From positions 2,856,501 to 2,920,500 of the forward strand of contig CM049315.1 of the NCBI GenBank assembly GCA_026874595.1: a stretch of DNA of 64,000 nucleotides, written 5' to 3'. Source of the stretch: Sipunculus nudus (lineage: Eukaryota > Annelida > Sipuncula > Golfingiida > Sipunculidae). Below the pieces are notes generated by a model, which was given only the letters and a program-made list of their open reading frames with translations, ran no database searches and was not told where the DNA came from. Numbering within the stretch: the stretch's first letter is position 1; each line of letters starts with the position of its first letter. Shown one piece after another: positions 26,231 through 38,379 of this stretch. The translations under genes were made by a program, and so were the position numbers.

Positions 26231-27427
26231 CGGAGAAAATCCTACATGCACATGGTGTACATTAAACATGTTTTCAGCATGTAATTGATGTGTTCTCTTC
26301 ATGTTACTGTTTCTCTCCTATCATCCTATACTTTCATGTCAGGAAGATTAACTCAGACAACCTGCGAGGAAACACCTCACCATATAATTTGCCTTTTACT
26401 GTAACCATATCTCTGTATACTACTGATAAATTTTCCGTGTATCTCTACCAAAACAAAATAACCAAGTCTGGCAAGGGGTCAAATGTTATGATTCGCATCC
26501 AAAGGTCACATGTATATCACTTGGTGTGGGGGAATATAACACCATAGCAACGAATAAAAGGTATGAAATCTTTTTTTTCTTAAGTCGGCTGGCATAAGAT
26601 AAAACCAAATTCCTGTGCCATATAATGTCGAATATTCACTATCAGCTTGATTGTAAAAACCAAAAATTCAACAAGAAATGACCTTTAATGTCGTTCTTAT
26701 ACAAAATGTAATATAGCAAGGTAAATCTTATAGCAAATGTCCCCAATGATCATATTTATTCTGAAGAGATGTAATATGTCCTTAAGATACAGTTATCCTT
26801 TGTATCACGATTGGCATTCTTTAAACACCGTAGAGGTGAGCACACTACTTGAATGAGGGTGCTGTGTGATATGTACCAAGCATTGTAGATGAATGCTCTG
26901 TACGTGCATCCAGATTTCATATTCCGTGATTAAAATTATAAATGCTTTTTAAGAACGGCAGAACAAAACTGTTTTAATGTATTCGATCATTGCAGCCGAA
27001 TGCCCATTTGATGCTCTACATATCAAATTTAATTTTCGGCAATTTAAGACGTTCGCTCCCTTTACCTTCGGCTAGAAGAAATAATTTAGCAGCTGTTTTT
27101 TTATTTCTTTACTGCTTTTGTGAAACTTGTTCTGATCTTTTTTTAATAAGTTTAACAATTTCAAAATATGCAAATTGAAACGTCATTCTGAATATTTTCA
27201 AACAAATACTTCAGAAACAACGTGCCACATGGGTGCTATAAATAGCCAACTCGCACCTCATGATGATGTGAGGTGCGTTTTTTTATAAACAATGGTCATA
27301 ATTGTTTTCGGTAATGATTCTATAAGATTCTCTGCGATTGCGGAACCAGCTGTACTTGAGTAAACGCGTTTCATACGTAAGGTAAGGAATGAATTACACA
27401 GAAAGAAGACACATGTAGAGGTCTTAC

Positions 27428-27543
27428 CAGACTCAATGGACGCTGCTCTTTTGTGGTTGTGATTATCATCTGACTTGATGTTCAGGTCGAGGGGTTTGTC
27501 TTGTGGTTTCTCCAATGTTTGTTCATCTTTCGGTTCAGCAGCC
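27428..27543 (-). CDS. dac: dachshund exon with PLDLN motif
   Basis: The acceptor TATTTGCAG precedes 27543 and the donor TCTG|GTAAGAC follows 27428. The 116 bp hold one base, 38 codons and one base. The product is a polar, charged linker (AAEPKDEQTLEKPQDKPL, then DLNIKSDDNHNHKRAASIES). Joining the AG of the upstream exon to the first G here gives Arg, and the last G joins GA of the next exon to give Gly. PLDLN resembles the PxDLS core that binds the corepressor CtBP, which is a motif-level inference only. The linker is not conserved enough to be recognised alone. It is accepted because of its splice sites, codon phase and position between two clearer exons. Confidence 0.85.
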
Positions 27544-28257
27544 CTGCAAATATACACCCACATTTACAAACTAACCACCAACCAATAGGTTATTGGTGAC
27601 CTATCCTTTGTGCTAGATTACCTCATGTTTACGATATTCCGTCGGTCATTATTACACCTGACAGCAGTTTATTGTCCACGTACTGTTCTCTGTGGTATTA
27701 TCCATTTTTTTACCGTAACATTTTCTTTACCATGTAACATTTTCAGCTGTAAAGTTTATGTCATATTTCAACACTATAACCCCTTCGCAAATTATTGTTT
27801 GCGTTATTGTTTGCGTAACATTTTCTTTACTTCAGCTATGATGTAATACATTATCAATGCACCCCATCGCCGTTTATTGTATCAGAAAGAGTTCAGTTTC
27901 TGTATTTTGTTATATTTTTAGCTACCATGTTTAAGTCAGTTATTTCTTTATTACACCTGCATGATTGAAGTTGATATTGTTGCGTTTAACATTTGGTCAA
28001 TTTTCCAATATCTTATGCTGCTGTGTATATTACATTATTCATTATAACACCTTACCGAACTTTATTGTTGGCATAATATTTTCTGTATTTTGTGAAATCT
28101 CCAACTGTATTTTTTTACATCATAGGTCTTTAACATACCTTTTACCAGCTTAGTATAACCGTCATATCTGTTGTTTTTCATTAATGCTGCTGTATTGTTT
28201 TCGTCATAATTTATTATAACACTATAGAATCACCATTGATCATATAATATTGATGAG

Positions 28258-28266
<9 letters not shown>

Positions 28267-28317
<51 letters not shown>
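28267..28317. repeat. (TA)n microsatellite
   Basis: TA run of about 50 bases. Confidence 0.95.
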
Positions 28318-28321
<4 letters not shown>

Positions 28322-29180
28322 GTATTTTCAAAGAATTACCTTCATTCTCATTTAAAGATCAGGTTTCTAACAATGGAAGCTGTATGTGAGAAGACTTACA
28401 GAAGTCTTTCCTACTTTTGTCGAAAATTATATCAGGTCCTTGTTGCATAAGTTCACCATGTCAGGTTCTCATGTTTTAAAATTAGTTAAAGGCAAATTAT
28501 ATTTTAGGGATAAAACTTTGTAAAACATAATAAGTAGTTGATTGTTGTCTTTTTACATTATACGCACAGTTACGCTATTAATAGCTTTTATAAATAACTA
28601 TTTAAAAATCAATTGCAATAGCAATATAAGTTGTTATATAAATTGTGTCAAACTGTGAAATATACAGATAATTTTTTTTTATAGGGAGTAGTGGAAACCA
28701 CAAAATCCAATATAAGAAATAAGAATAAGAAAATGGTTTCCATGGCAATCCAACAGTGTTTTCGGCCAATCTTTCTTCTAAGGGACAGCTTAAAGCTGTA
28801 CGTCTATTATTCCACGGGGATAAGAAAAAATAATCAATACAACCAGAACGATATTGAAATTTCATTGACAGTTGAGACCCTGGTGTCTCAATGAGAAATC
28901 CGCGCCCGTCCTTATTGTATTGCTTCATCTACTGATGCCCAGAATGATACGTGTCCGCGGCATTATGTTTGAACACACAAGACCAGAGCTGATTATATTT
29001 GAGTTGTGTAGAGATTATTCGGTTGTGTATATGATTTGGTAAAAGATTTCACCACAGGTAAATATTTGACAGTAGAGGGTTTAACAAAAGTTTAACAAAA
29101 TGTTAAAGATAAGTCATTTTTTAATAAAAAATAATCCGTAATTCAAGTTGTTTTCCTTTTGTATGGCAAACTGTAACGAG

Positions 29181-29190
29181 AGAGTATAGC

Positions 29191-29248
<58 letters not shown>

Positions 29249-29296
29249 AGAGGGAGAAAGAGAGGATATTATATATATATTCAAGCTATATTCTCT
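29181..29296. repeat. (TA)n flanked by inverted arms
   Basis: TATAGCTTGAATATATAT (from 29185) is mirrored by its reverse complement ending TTCAAGCTATA at 29290, with (TA)n and a GA-rich stretch between the arms. Confidence 0.85.
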
Positions 29297-30362
29297 TCTC
29301 ACAAATTAAGATATTTTAATCTATAACAGCTGAGGAGTTATGATATTGCGATGAATCATTTCACACCCCCCCCCCCCCCCCCCGCCCTCCTTTTCCACCA
29401 AAACAATCTAAAAATAGAAAAATAAGCGGTTAATACCGAAAAACAGAGCTAGGTTCCGCATCATGATGCTTTCAAACCAACTCCAGATTGGCCATTAAAG
29501 CCTAATTTTGCGCCTTTAAAGCCTATACAATGGGAGGGGTGCCCCCCCCCCCCTCCCCCCTTCTTAAATCCTTTATCCACCCCTGGATTTCTGAGGGGCA
29601 TCTGTCATGTAGTAACAATGCGATATGACGTCACACCGTGCGTGCAGTCAAAGGTATGTGTATGTATCTGCGTCTGTACCGTCTGCAGTGACATGTTTTC
29701 AGGACGATGCGGCCGCCATCCGTGAAATGATCAGAACATCGGGGCGTCACTTCGCTCGCCACCTTTTGTCTTCTATTGACCCCAAGTCATGATGTTGTCT
29801 ATTTCTGTGTCATGACTGTATCTCCAAATACTTCCCTTTTGACAGGCGCCCTGACAGCAATAGACCAAACACGACTTTACTATACGGGGTCCGTCCCGAC
29901 CCGTTACCAAAACCGAAGCCACATGCCGTTATATGATCAAGCCGGCTTTTTTCAATGGCGTCACAGGTAATTGAAGTAGAGCTTGGCCGATCATAACTAT
30001 GTTGATACACACGTTTATCTTTAAATTGCTACCTGAACAACGTTAGAAAAATCTGACCTCACCCAAATCATCTGAAACTTTGAGGGCGAATAACTGTGTA
30101 TACTTAAATGGGTGGATAAATTTCTTGACTACAGGGTGAATATATAATGGGATTGGCTAAGGTTGGATATATGTGAGGGGTTTATTTTATATCTTACATC
30201 GGGTCATATTCCACACCCGTGCACGTGGATAAACCTACAGCTGTAAGGATGCATGGATTAACTTCGAACATGGATTATGGACAGATTCAGTACCTGTGTC
30301 TGTGGAGGGGGGGGGGGAACTTCCCTATCTGAAAAAGGGTTAACCCGTGATAGAATAAAAAT

Positions 30363-31345
30363 TCTGTACCTGTGAGGGTGTAAAATTCTGTACCGGTGAG
30401 GGTGTATAATTCTGTACCTGTGAGGGTGTATAATTCTGTACCTGTGAGGGTGTATAATTCTGTACCTGTGAGGGTGTAAAATTCTTTACTTGTGAGGGTG
30501 TAAAATTCTGTACCTGTGAGGGTGTAAAATTCTATACTTGTGAGGGTGTAAAATTCTGTACCTGTGAGAGTATATAATTCTGTACCTGTGTGGGTGTATT
30601 TTCTATAGTGTGAGGGTGTATAATTCTCTACTTGTGAGGGTGCATAATTCTGTACCTGTGAGAGTGTAAAATTCTATACTTGTGAGGGTGTAAAATTCTG
30701 TACCTATGAGGGTGTAAAATTCTATACTTGTGAGGGTGTATAATTCTATACTTGTGAGGGTGTATAATTCTGTACCTGTGCACATGAGGGTGTCGAATTC
30801 TGTACCTGTGAGGGTGTAAAATTCTGTACCTGTGAGGGTGTAAAATTCTATACTTGTGAGGGTGTATTATTCTGTACTTGTGAGGGTGTATAATTCTGTA
30901 CCTGTGCACATGAGGGTGTCGAATTCTGTACCTGTGAGGGTGTATAATTCTATACCTATGAGGGTGTTAAATTCTGTACCTGTGAGGGTGCATAATTATG
31001 TAGTGTGAGGATGTATAATTCTATACTTGTGAGGGTGTATAATTCTGTACCTGTAAAGCTGTATAATTCTGTACCTGTGTGGGTGTATAATTCTATACTT
31101 GTGAGGGTGTATAATTCTGTACCTGTAAAGCTGTATAATTCTGTACCTGTTAGGGTGTATAATTCTGTACCTGTAAAGCTGTATAATTCTGTACCTGTTA
31201 GGGTGTATAATTCTGTACCTGTTAGGGTGTATAATTCTGTACCTGTTAGGGTGTATAATTCTGTACCTGTGAGGGTGTATAATTCTGTACCTGTTAGGGT
31301 GTATAATTCTGTACCTGTGAGGGTGTATGATTCTGTATAATTCTG
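30363..31345. repeat. 24-bp minisatellite, about 40 units
   Basis: Units of the type TGTGAGGGTGTATAATTCTG + TACC. Variants differ by TAAAATTCT, ACTTGTGAGG or TAAAGCTG. A longer variant with CACATGAGGGTGTCGAATTC occurs twice, 126 bp apart, showing higher-order duplication. The 24-bp period is a multiple of three and gives artefactual repeated peptides such as YNSVPVRV and TGTELYTL. The array ends 33 bp from the dac exon donor at 31379. Confidence 0.97.
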
Positions 31346-31378
31346 TAGTGTAAGCGTGTGAAAAAACAATTTGCCTAC

Positions 31379-31556
31379 CTGTGAGGATGGTAGTCTTTCT
31401 CCTGGGCGTGGAATGCCATTTGTTCTTGCCTCATACCGAGATGGCTGGCCATGGCCATGGACATCATGGCGGGGTGGGCCATGGGCATGAAGGGGAGGGG
31501 AGCCAGGTGAGGGGGGTAGTGGTAGCCGTTACCGAGGAGGGCCGCCTTCTTCGGAT
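31379..31556 (-). CDS. dac: dachshund exon: Met/Pro/His-rich linker
   Basis: The acceptor is CTTTACAG before 31556 and the donor is CTCACAG|GTAGGC after 31379. The 178 bp hold two bases, 58 codons and two bases, so the exon is entered in phase 1 and left in phase 2. The product begins PKKAALLGNGYHYPPHLAPL, continues PFMPMAHPAMMSMAMASHLG, and ends in a Gln/His/Lys-rich tail (MRQEQMAFHAQEKDYHPH). The Met/Pro block resembles the PFMMMPHP...AMAMNQM region of vertebrate DACH, which is a flexible linker between the two conserved boxes. The segment has a much higher G+C content than its surroundings. A 24-bp minisatellite ends 33 bp beyond the donor, and its units resemble the exon-donor boundary. 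The first codon is completed by the G of the preceding exon. Confidence 0.88.
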
Positions 31557-32289
31557 CTGTAAAGATGTAGAGGTATAGTATTATAATATATTTATTACAT
31601 TATCAATTACAACATTTTCCAGGACAGCCTTTGTCAGAAAATATTTTGTTCACATATGTTGTAAAACGTAGAGAAATTGCAATAAAATACTCTGTTCTTT
31701 AGGACCAAAACTAAAATGACAGAATACATGCAGTCAGGAGATATTAGGCGAAAGATCAGTAATGTAAACAGAGCTGCATCGAGTTACAGACACAGAGTAA
31801 AGTAGTATCCAGCAGAGGTATAAACTAAATATATTCGTTCTTCATAATATTAAGGACCTGATCACGCAGTGTCAGTCATCGTTTCTAGGGGGCGCTAGTG
31901 TGGTAGGAAAAATCTATTCCATGTTCATCCAAATTTTACTACTTCCAGGAATCTTTCTGAAAACAGAAATCAACGAATGTCTTCATGCTTCCGAGGGTAG
32001 TCATATTTTATTGAGATTACATGTCATAATCGAATCAGCATAATTTTTAACCAGTGACGTTAACTGAAATCGATGCGACTGAAATGTCGTGACATGGCAT
32101 GCAGGACTTTTCTCTCCGGAATGTAAAATTCTAATTTAAAACATATCGTTGGGTATATATTGGGTATAGACGTTTTTCGCAATACATGTACTTTATAATT
32201 TGTAGGGTAAAGCTGAACAAGTGACTTATGACGCTCAGCTGACTAGGAAAGCATTCACAAAATGATTTTTATCATCTGAATGCAAAATT

Positions 32290-33000
32290 TTGTAGGTGGT
32301 GTCCCCATTAAACTATAGCAGTTTAAGTTCTTCAAAATTAACAAAAAGAAAAAGGTTTCAAGATATAATATGTCCAGCTATTCCCATGAAATTATTTTGT
32401 ATGCAGTCAGCTGAGCTAAATTATATCACATTTTTTAAGGAATCCCTGGATGTCAAGACAGAAGATTCTAGGTCCAACAGTAAAGTTTTACAGAAGATTT
32501 GCCTAGGAACTCCTTGGATGTACAGTTAGAAGTTTCTAGGTCTAGCGTTACGATTTGTGCCCTGTTAACAGACGGCATGCTTCATCTGTTTAGTGCTTCA
32601 ACAATAGAGAAAAAAAGCATAAAAATAGAAAAAAATGCAGATGGCGCCACCAGTCTTTAGGAAATGATGAAAAAATCCATAATCAATATGCATATAAAGA
32701 ATAATGGAAATCGATGTATTAGTTATTCAGATAATTGAGCTTTTGTATCAAATTTTTAATTAATCTAGGGGGTTCTTTCGAGCCCATAGCTCGGAGGATA
32801 TAGGCCTCAGTTAGCCAATTTCAGGTTTCCAATGAGATTTTTTTTTATGGACCTAATTGGATGTTAGGTAAGAAGATACCAGGTCCAGCAGTTCCGATTT
32901 TTGCCCTGTTAACGGACCGAGAGACGGTCAGACAGACGGTACGACGGACAAACAGTGATTGCTATAGCTCGGATGACTTTCAGTCTGCTGAGCTAAAAAA
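32290..33000. repeat. Degenerate dispersed repeat, internally duplicated
   Basis: Two related segments carry TAGGTCCAACAG/AGGTCCAGCAGTT and GCCCTGTTAAC (near 32469-32575 and 32878-32915), followed by a run of GACGG and GACAG words (32925-32952) and GATTGCTATAGC. The phrase TGGCGCCACCAGT at 32642 resembles TGGCACCACCAGT at 42014 inside the 40.6-42.3 kb element, so the two may be related. Confidence 0.5.
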
Positions 33001-33689
33001 ATACAGGACAGTGGATTCTGAAAATGAGAAGATGGGAGGAAGAGGGAGGAATACATTTACAGTGTCCTGCATGGAATTTTATAGACTTAGAACAGTAGAA
33101 CGAGCAGCGTGAAGCAGCGTGCATGAACAGTTAGTATCTTTTTAGAGAGAATAAAGTCATTTAAAATTATATGGCAGACTGGCAGTATTATAGTGATTGT
33201 ATATATTTCTATGTTTATCATATTAAATCAACATTTTAAAAACACATTTTCGGACATAAAAATTTGATATTATCCAGTTTGAGCACTCTTTCCATCAGCT
33301 TTACTATGGTAAAACTGGCACAAACCTTCATGTGAACTTTTTAGGTAAACCTCATCAACAATTAGTTACAAATTTATTGCAATCAAATTTTATTACAGCG
33401 TCTATTTTGTCATTAGTTCTGGAAATATATTGTTCATGGGATACTGATGATGGCAGATATTAATTTTCAACTCGTAGAGAAAAAAAATAACACGTTTTAA
33501 CTCCATTTTATTTGTAATGGAATTTACAACAATCCATTACCTAATCTGCTTAATTTAGTTTTGAAAAAGCTCATGCTTTTCAGAGAGAGAGTTTTCTCTT
33601 TAACAATTCCTTTAAAACTATCATAAGAATTCAGTTAGCTGCATTATACTGAAGCGTTAAAAAAACCCACTTGATGTTGCATGATGACA

Positions 33690-34640
33690 AATTCCAATAA
33701 GATTGAGAAATTAAATTGTTTCCACGCGCTGTATTGGGACACCGATCTCTTTATCCGCTTGTATTGAGAACAAACCCTCGTCATTGGATCCCCAAGTTTG
33801 GCCTCTTGTCTTCAATCAACCCCTCATTTTACCGTCCAATCCCAGAGATCCAACGGACGGGGTATCAGATTCGACTCTTTAATTATTCTGCAGACTTACT
33901 AATAGAAAAATCTGATCTACAGGCCAAAACGCGGTGTCACACGGGATAGTAATCAATTTCAGGTCCCCTCAAACCTCCCTAAGTAATCGGTCGGCTGAAA
34001 TCTACAAGTGCCCAGATACTTGAAATTCCTGAGTGGCATGTGGATTTCATGTATCTGATCAGTGCATGAGGGGGCCAGAAATCAACAACGTGTGGCATGT
34101 ACCAGGAAGGCCTATTTCCCGGAATGGATTACATTTCTTTGCTCAGTCGTCACAATGAGTGATGCATGTTTCTCCCATTTCCTTCGCTGAATGCAACCAA
34201 GGTCCTAGCCGGCTATATCATGTCTATGGCGACGGCTTCGTGAAAATGAGAAACTTTTAATGGATTTCCTCCAACGTTGGTAACTCTGTCCCTATCCATC
34301 AAGCGAAGAGACCCAAGTCGGAAAAAGAGGAGATTTCCTACTTTTGGCCAGAATTAACCACCCCAGCGGCATTCTAATCGGCCCTCTCGCGCCATACTGG
34401 AAAATGATACACAGGGAGGCCGATACGCTATAGGAAATTAAAAAGGAAACGATGTCTTTTTGGTTAATGATAAATGAGCCTTGTTAGTTTCAGCACTATG
34501 TGACTGCCATGAACAAGTGTGTGTGTTCGCCTCGTTTTCCTGCCCGTGTCATTGGCGTGCTTATATTACAAGACGAGGGACAATCAAACAAGATGGACTT
34601 GTTTCTGTTTAATGACTTTCTCCATCAGCAGATTTATGGC
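33690..34640. promoter_or_regulatory. Candidate regulatory block
   Basis: Unique balanced DNA in the 11.8-kb intron. It contains TTTATGGCC (34632-34640), a posterior Hox-like site. Function is inferred. Confidence 0.3.
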
Positions 34641-34688
34641 CGACTCTCTAACTCGACTACAAAACAGCTATAGTCCTTACGGCCCATT

Positions 34689-34690
<2 letters not shown>

Positions 34691-34735
<45 letters not shown>

Positions 34736-34763
34736 TCGTATGACCACATGTTTTCCACATATA

Positions 34764-34822
<59 letters not shown>
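34691..34822. repeat. (CT)n then (TA)n microsatellites
   Basis: CT run at 34691-34731, a 37-base spacer, then TA run at 34769-34822, followed by GA-rich sequence. Confidence 0.95.
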
Positions 34823-34824
<2 letters not shown>

Positions 34825-35670
34825 TGAGAGAGACAGTGAGACTAAGAGACAGAGGCGGAGAGACAGAGATAAAGAAACAGAGAGGTGGACAAACAAACGG
34901 AAAGAGACAAACAGATAAACAAACACATTAGAGGCATTACTTAATTTATAACTATATACAGAGAAGATATGCATGTATGTACATTTTAATTTCAACTTGT
35001 TATATGTTTCATTTTGTATCTTTGTATATATGTGTGCGTGGGTGTTAGGGAGAGAGAGACGGTGAGGTGCAGGGGGGGGGGGGGGGGGCTTAAAAGCTCA
35101 CAGACAGATATATAGACGCATCATTTCTTCTGCAGCTTTTCTTATATGTAATAACTCCTGCTCCACCTTATGATAAGTTCACAAATTAAATTACATCATC
35201 AAAATCCTCCCTATATCAACACTTTGTATCACAAGTACTCCGTTAGTGAACTTGAGCTTTACTCATAATTTGGATTAACAAAAATCAATCAAGTCGCGTG
35301 CTGGACTTTTAATTACAGTTCTCCATTTTCACGGCTGATTCCAATGATACAGATATTGGCCGGGCTACCTACAGGGATTAGGTTTCTTTGGTCAGACAAC
35401 AAACGCACGGGCGCCGCCGACCGTCAGTGTGTGTGATTAATGTACAAGTCAGCGGGAGTTGTGTGATTCATTCAAAAGCGGTTATTACACGTGTTGTAAT
35501 CATGATAAATGTCAAAAGTCCTCCGTCTGATCGCTAGTCTTATTAATACCCTGATTATATGATAATAAAACGAGTGATACATATATTTTATATTTTTTTA
35601 CTTCCTTTTTTTACACACACTGCACTGTACTTCCAAAATGGACACACACACATACTGTTATTAAAAAATA

Positions 35671-35673
<3 letters not shown>

Positions 35674-35738
<65 letters not shown>
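35674..35738. repeat. (TA)n microsatellite
   Basis: TA run of about 65 bases. Confidence 0.95.
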
Positions 35739-35740
<2 letters not shown>

Positions 35741-36779
35741 CATTATATACGCTATGGCAAATTATTTTGTGTTTAGTGTATAATGTCTAACAGGCGGTAA
35801 AATGTTACAAAACCTTATGAACGTCACACAAGTTTATGCGCAATGATACCACAAGAATAGCAAAACATACGTATAACCCTGATCAAGTGGGATGTTCGTC
35901 ACCACCAATCGTGTCAAGACATTGGCGACATCAAGCGGCGAACACTCGAAATAGGAATGACAGCGAACACTAGCTGATAACTCATAAACATATTTATCAT
36001 AAGTATAATATAAAACTTTCTGTATTTTGGTTTCAACTTAGTTTTATGAATTGTAAATAGTTCTATTGTAAATATATTTTGAGTATATTTACATATTTAG
36101 TGAACAAACCTCGTGGTTCCTTTAGCTGAAATTTTACAATTTTCTTCCGTACCAAAATTTTCTTCACCCCAAAATTTTCTTTATATGTGACAAGTAGTCA
36201 CATTCTATTTTCATTCAATATAGGTTTGTTGTGTAAGTCATTAAAGTTCAGAATGAGATAACCTAAAGTTTGACAAGCACGCGCATAAATAACAAACTCA
36301 GCAATTAGACCCTTCAACAGTTGGCTCGAAAATGTGATTTATAAAGAGTATTGATTCAACGTGTCCGTTAGATTAAATTATGAACACTTTCAGTGATGTA
36401 TTGAATTCACCATTTGTAACCAAAATAAGAATAATAGTTTCATAATACCCAAAACAGAATGTTATTTTTTTCATACAGGACAAATTAATTTTATATAAAT
36501 ACAAATCATCTTAAAAATGCAATGTAAGCATAATCAGATATTTTGACGAAGAAGCCTGATTGTATAATTAAAACATAATGTAACAATCAGTTTTACTGGC
36601 ACAAGAGATGATTGAATTATACTGTGAATATTTATTTTTGTCATAAGGACTCTTTATATGTATGACAACGGCATTTGTATTTAACAGGGGTGGTCTGTTG
36701 AAGGCATGTGTTTTGAGAATCACAATTTAATATAATTATTTAAGAAACATTTAACTTTCAACCCTCGATAAAGAAACGC

Positions 36780-37720
36780 CGGTTAACTACGAATCGATTA
36801 CACATTCTAGATAAATTCTATACAGTAAAACGAATCGTGGCGTTTCTTCATAGCGAGAGAGTAGCCTAACAACATAACGAAGAAGCAAGCGTAACAACAA
36901 TAGACCCGATTTCTTTAGGCATTTACAAGTTTAGTTAACAACGAAAAGCTTGGCAAGAAGACACAACAACAGAGCAGACAAGGCCGGCTGAGAAAGCACT
37001 TAAAGAGAGGCGAGAAAGAGTTGCTTCGCATCGATTTAGATATTACCAAGCAGGCATAATAAAGACGGAATATGGAGACACACGACATCAAATGAGTGAA
37101 CAGCGGCAAGATGACATTAGCTGTCTGCGGAGATGACATGTAGTTATTAGAGTGGCCGGACTGAGCGGGGCTTGTCACAGCATTTGGCAATCCCAGACTG
37201 TCAACTCGCGCGATAAAAGTGCGCATCGCCAATTAACGGCAAATGTGCCTTAGATTAGGATTTGATCTTTATTTAGTGTGGCGATGGGCAGTTTATTGTC
37301 CACGTTCATGCAACTATCTGATCCGGAGGCCAGCGGCGGCAATCGACGTGGTTTATACCATCGGGTCAGGAATGCGGGCGTCTTTGTAGATTTCACCAGC
37401 GTTGCTCTCACGTCAATCAACTGATCTTTGATTCAATTTGGCCCGCATTGAAAACAGAATTGGTCTATCATCAAAGGTAAACCAATAATTAAGATCTGTT
37501 TGTTTTCCTTTTGGCGTGATCAAACTTGTTCAAACCGAAGGCTTTTCAGGACCGGGCCCACGAATTTGACTGGTTGACTTTTACTTCACAGAAAACACAA
37601 GACAGCCTCTCGCCTCAAGCGTAAAATTCCCCCGAATAATAAAGAAGTATTTTAATCCTTTTTAGCGTTTAACAGGATTTGGATGCGGACTGGCGTTTAA
37701 AGACACATGCATGCAACAGT
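36780..37720. promoter_or_regulatory. Candidate regulatory block with paired TCF-like sites
   Basis: Unique balanced DNA. CTTTGAT at 37426-37432 and ATCAAAG at 37470-37476 are opposed TCF/LEF-like sites 44 bp apart, near TCAATCAACTGATC. Function is inferred. Confidence 0.3.
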
Positions 37721-38379
37721 ATCCCACAAAAGGAAGTCTTGTCATAAGCGCTCAGCAAATTATCTACTATTTCTTTAATAATTAATCTTCTCAGCCGCTA
37801 GTTGCTTTAACAATGGTCAATATATAACCCATTCCGAGTCTCTCAAACAAACTCACTTTGCTGGGTACAGCCAGGGTCGATTCAGAATTGGAATTTGGAT
37901 AAGATTCACACCAGTTATATACAGAGATCAGTATTTGTAAAATTTCGAGTATAAAATCTATATCCTAGAAAACATAGAGCAACTTATTTCAAATTAAAAA
38001 TGAACATTTAAGTTCACTGACATAGAGAGACTGATACAATAACTGTAAAAGACATAGTCAAAGACAAACACATATATAAACACTGGGTGTCTGTCTGTAT
38101 GTATGTATGTATGTTTGTTTGTTTGTATATATATAGAGAGAGAGAGGCAGACAGACAGACAGACAGAAACAAGCAGACAGACACCTAAACAGACGGACAG
38201 AGAGACAGTCCAGACAGACAGAGATAGATATACATGTACATGTATGTAAAAATTTATAAAGAACCAAATTATCTGGATAAACTTTGACTTTAAAGTAGTT
38301 AGCCGTCACGTTAAAGTTCATATCTACAAAAAAATAAGTTATAAAGGACAGCGTACGCTAAGGTCCTGTTGGTTTTATT

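Larger units (their letters stand above)
23354..27427 (-). other. dac intron, 4.1 kb
   Basis: Mixed sequence to 24240, (TA)n at 24349-24391, then unique balanced DNA at about 24650-26550 and AT-rich sequence to the exon. A perfect hairpin followed by a T run lies at 27252-27284. No exon is supported. Confidence 0.7.
27544..31378 (-). other. dac intron, 3.8 kb
   Basis: AT-rich sequence with (TA)n at 28267-28317 and at 29195-29244, the latter inside an inverted repeat. A C run lies at 29366-29383, with a fragment resembling a MITE end at about 29500-29600. A small balanced block covers 29600-30010. The 24-bp minisatellite fills 30363-31345. No exon is supported. Confidence 0.7.

Noticed and set aside
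30603-31369. Open frames with TGTELYTL or YNSVPVRV repeats on both strands
   Set aside because: They follow from the 24-bp period of the minisatellite, which is a multiple of three.
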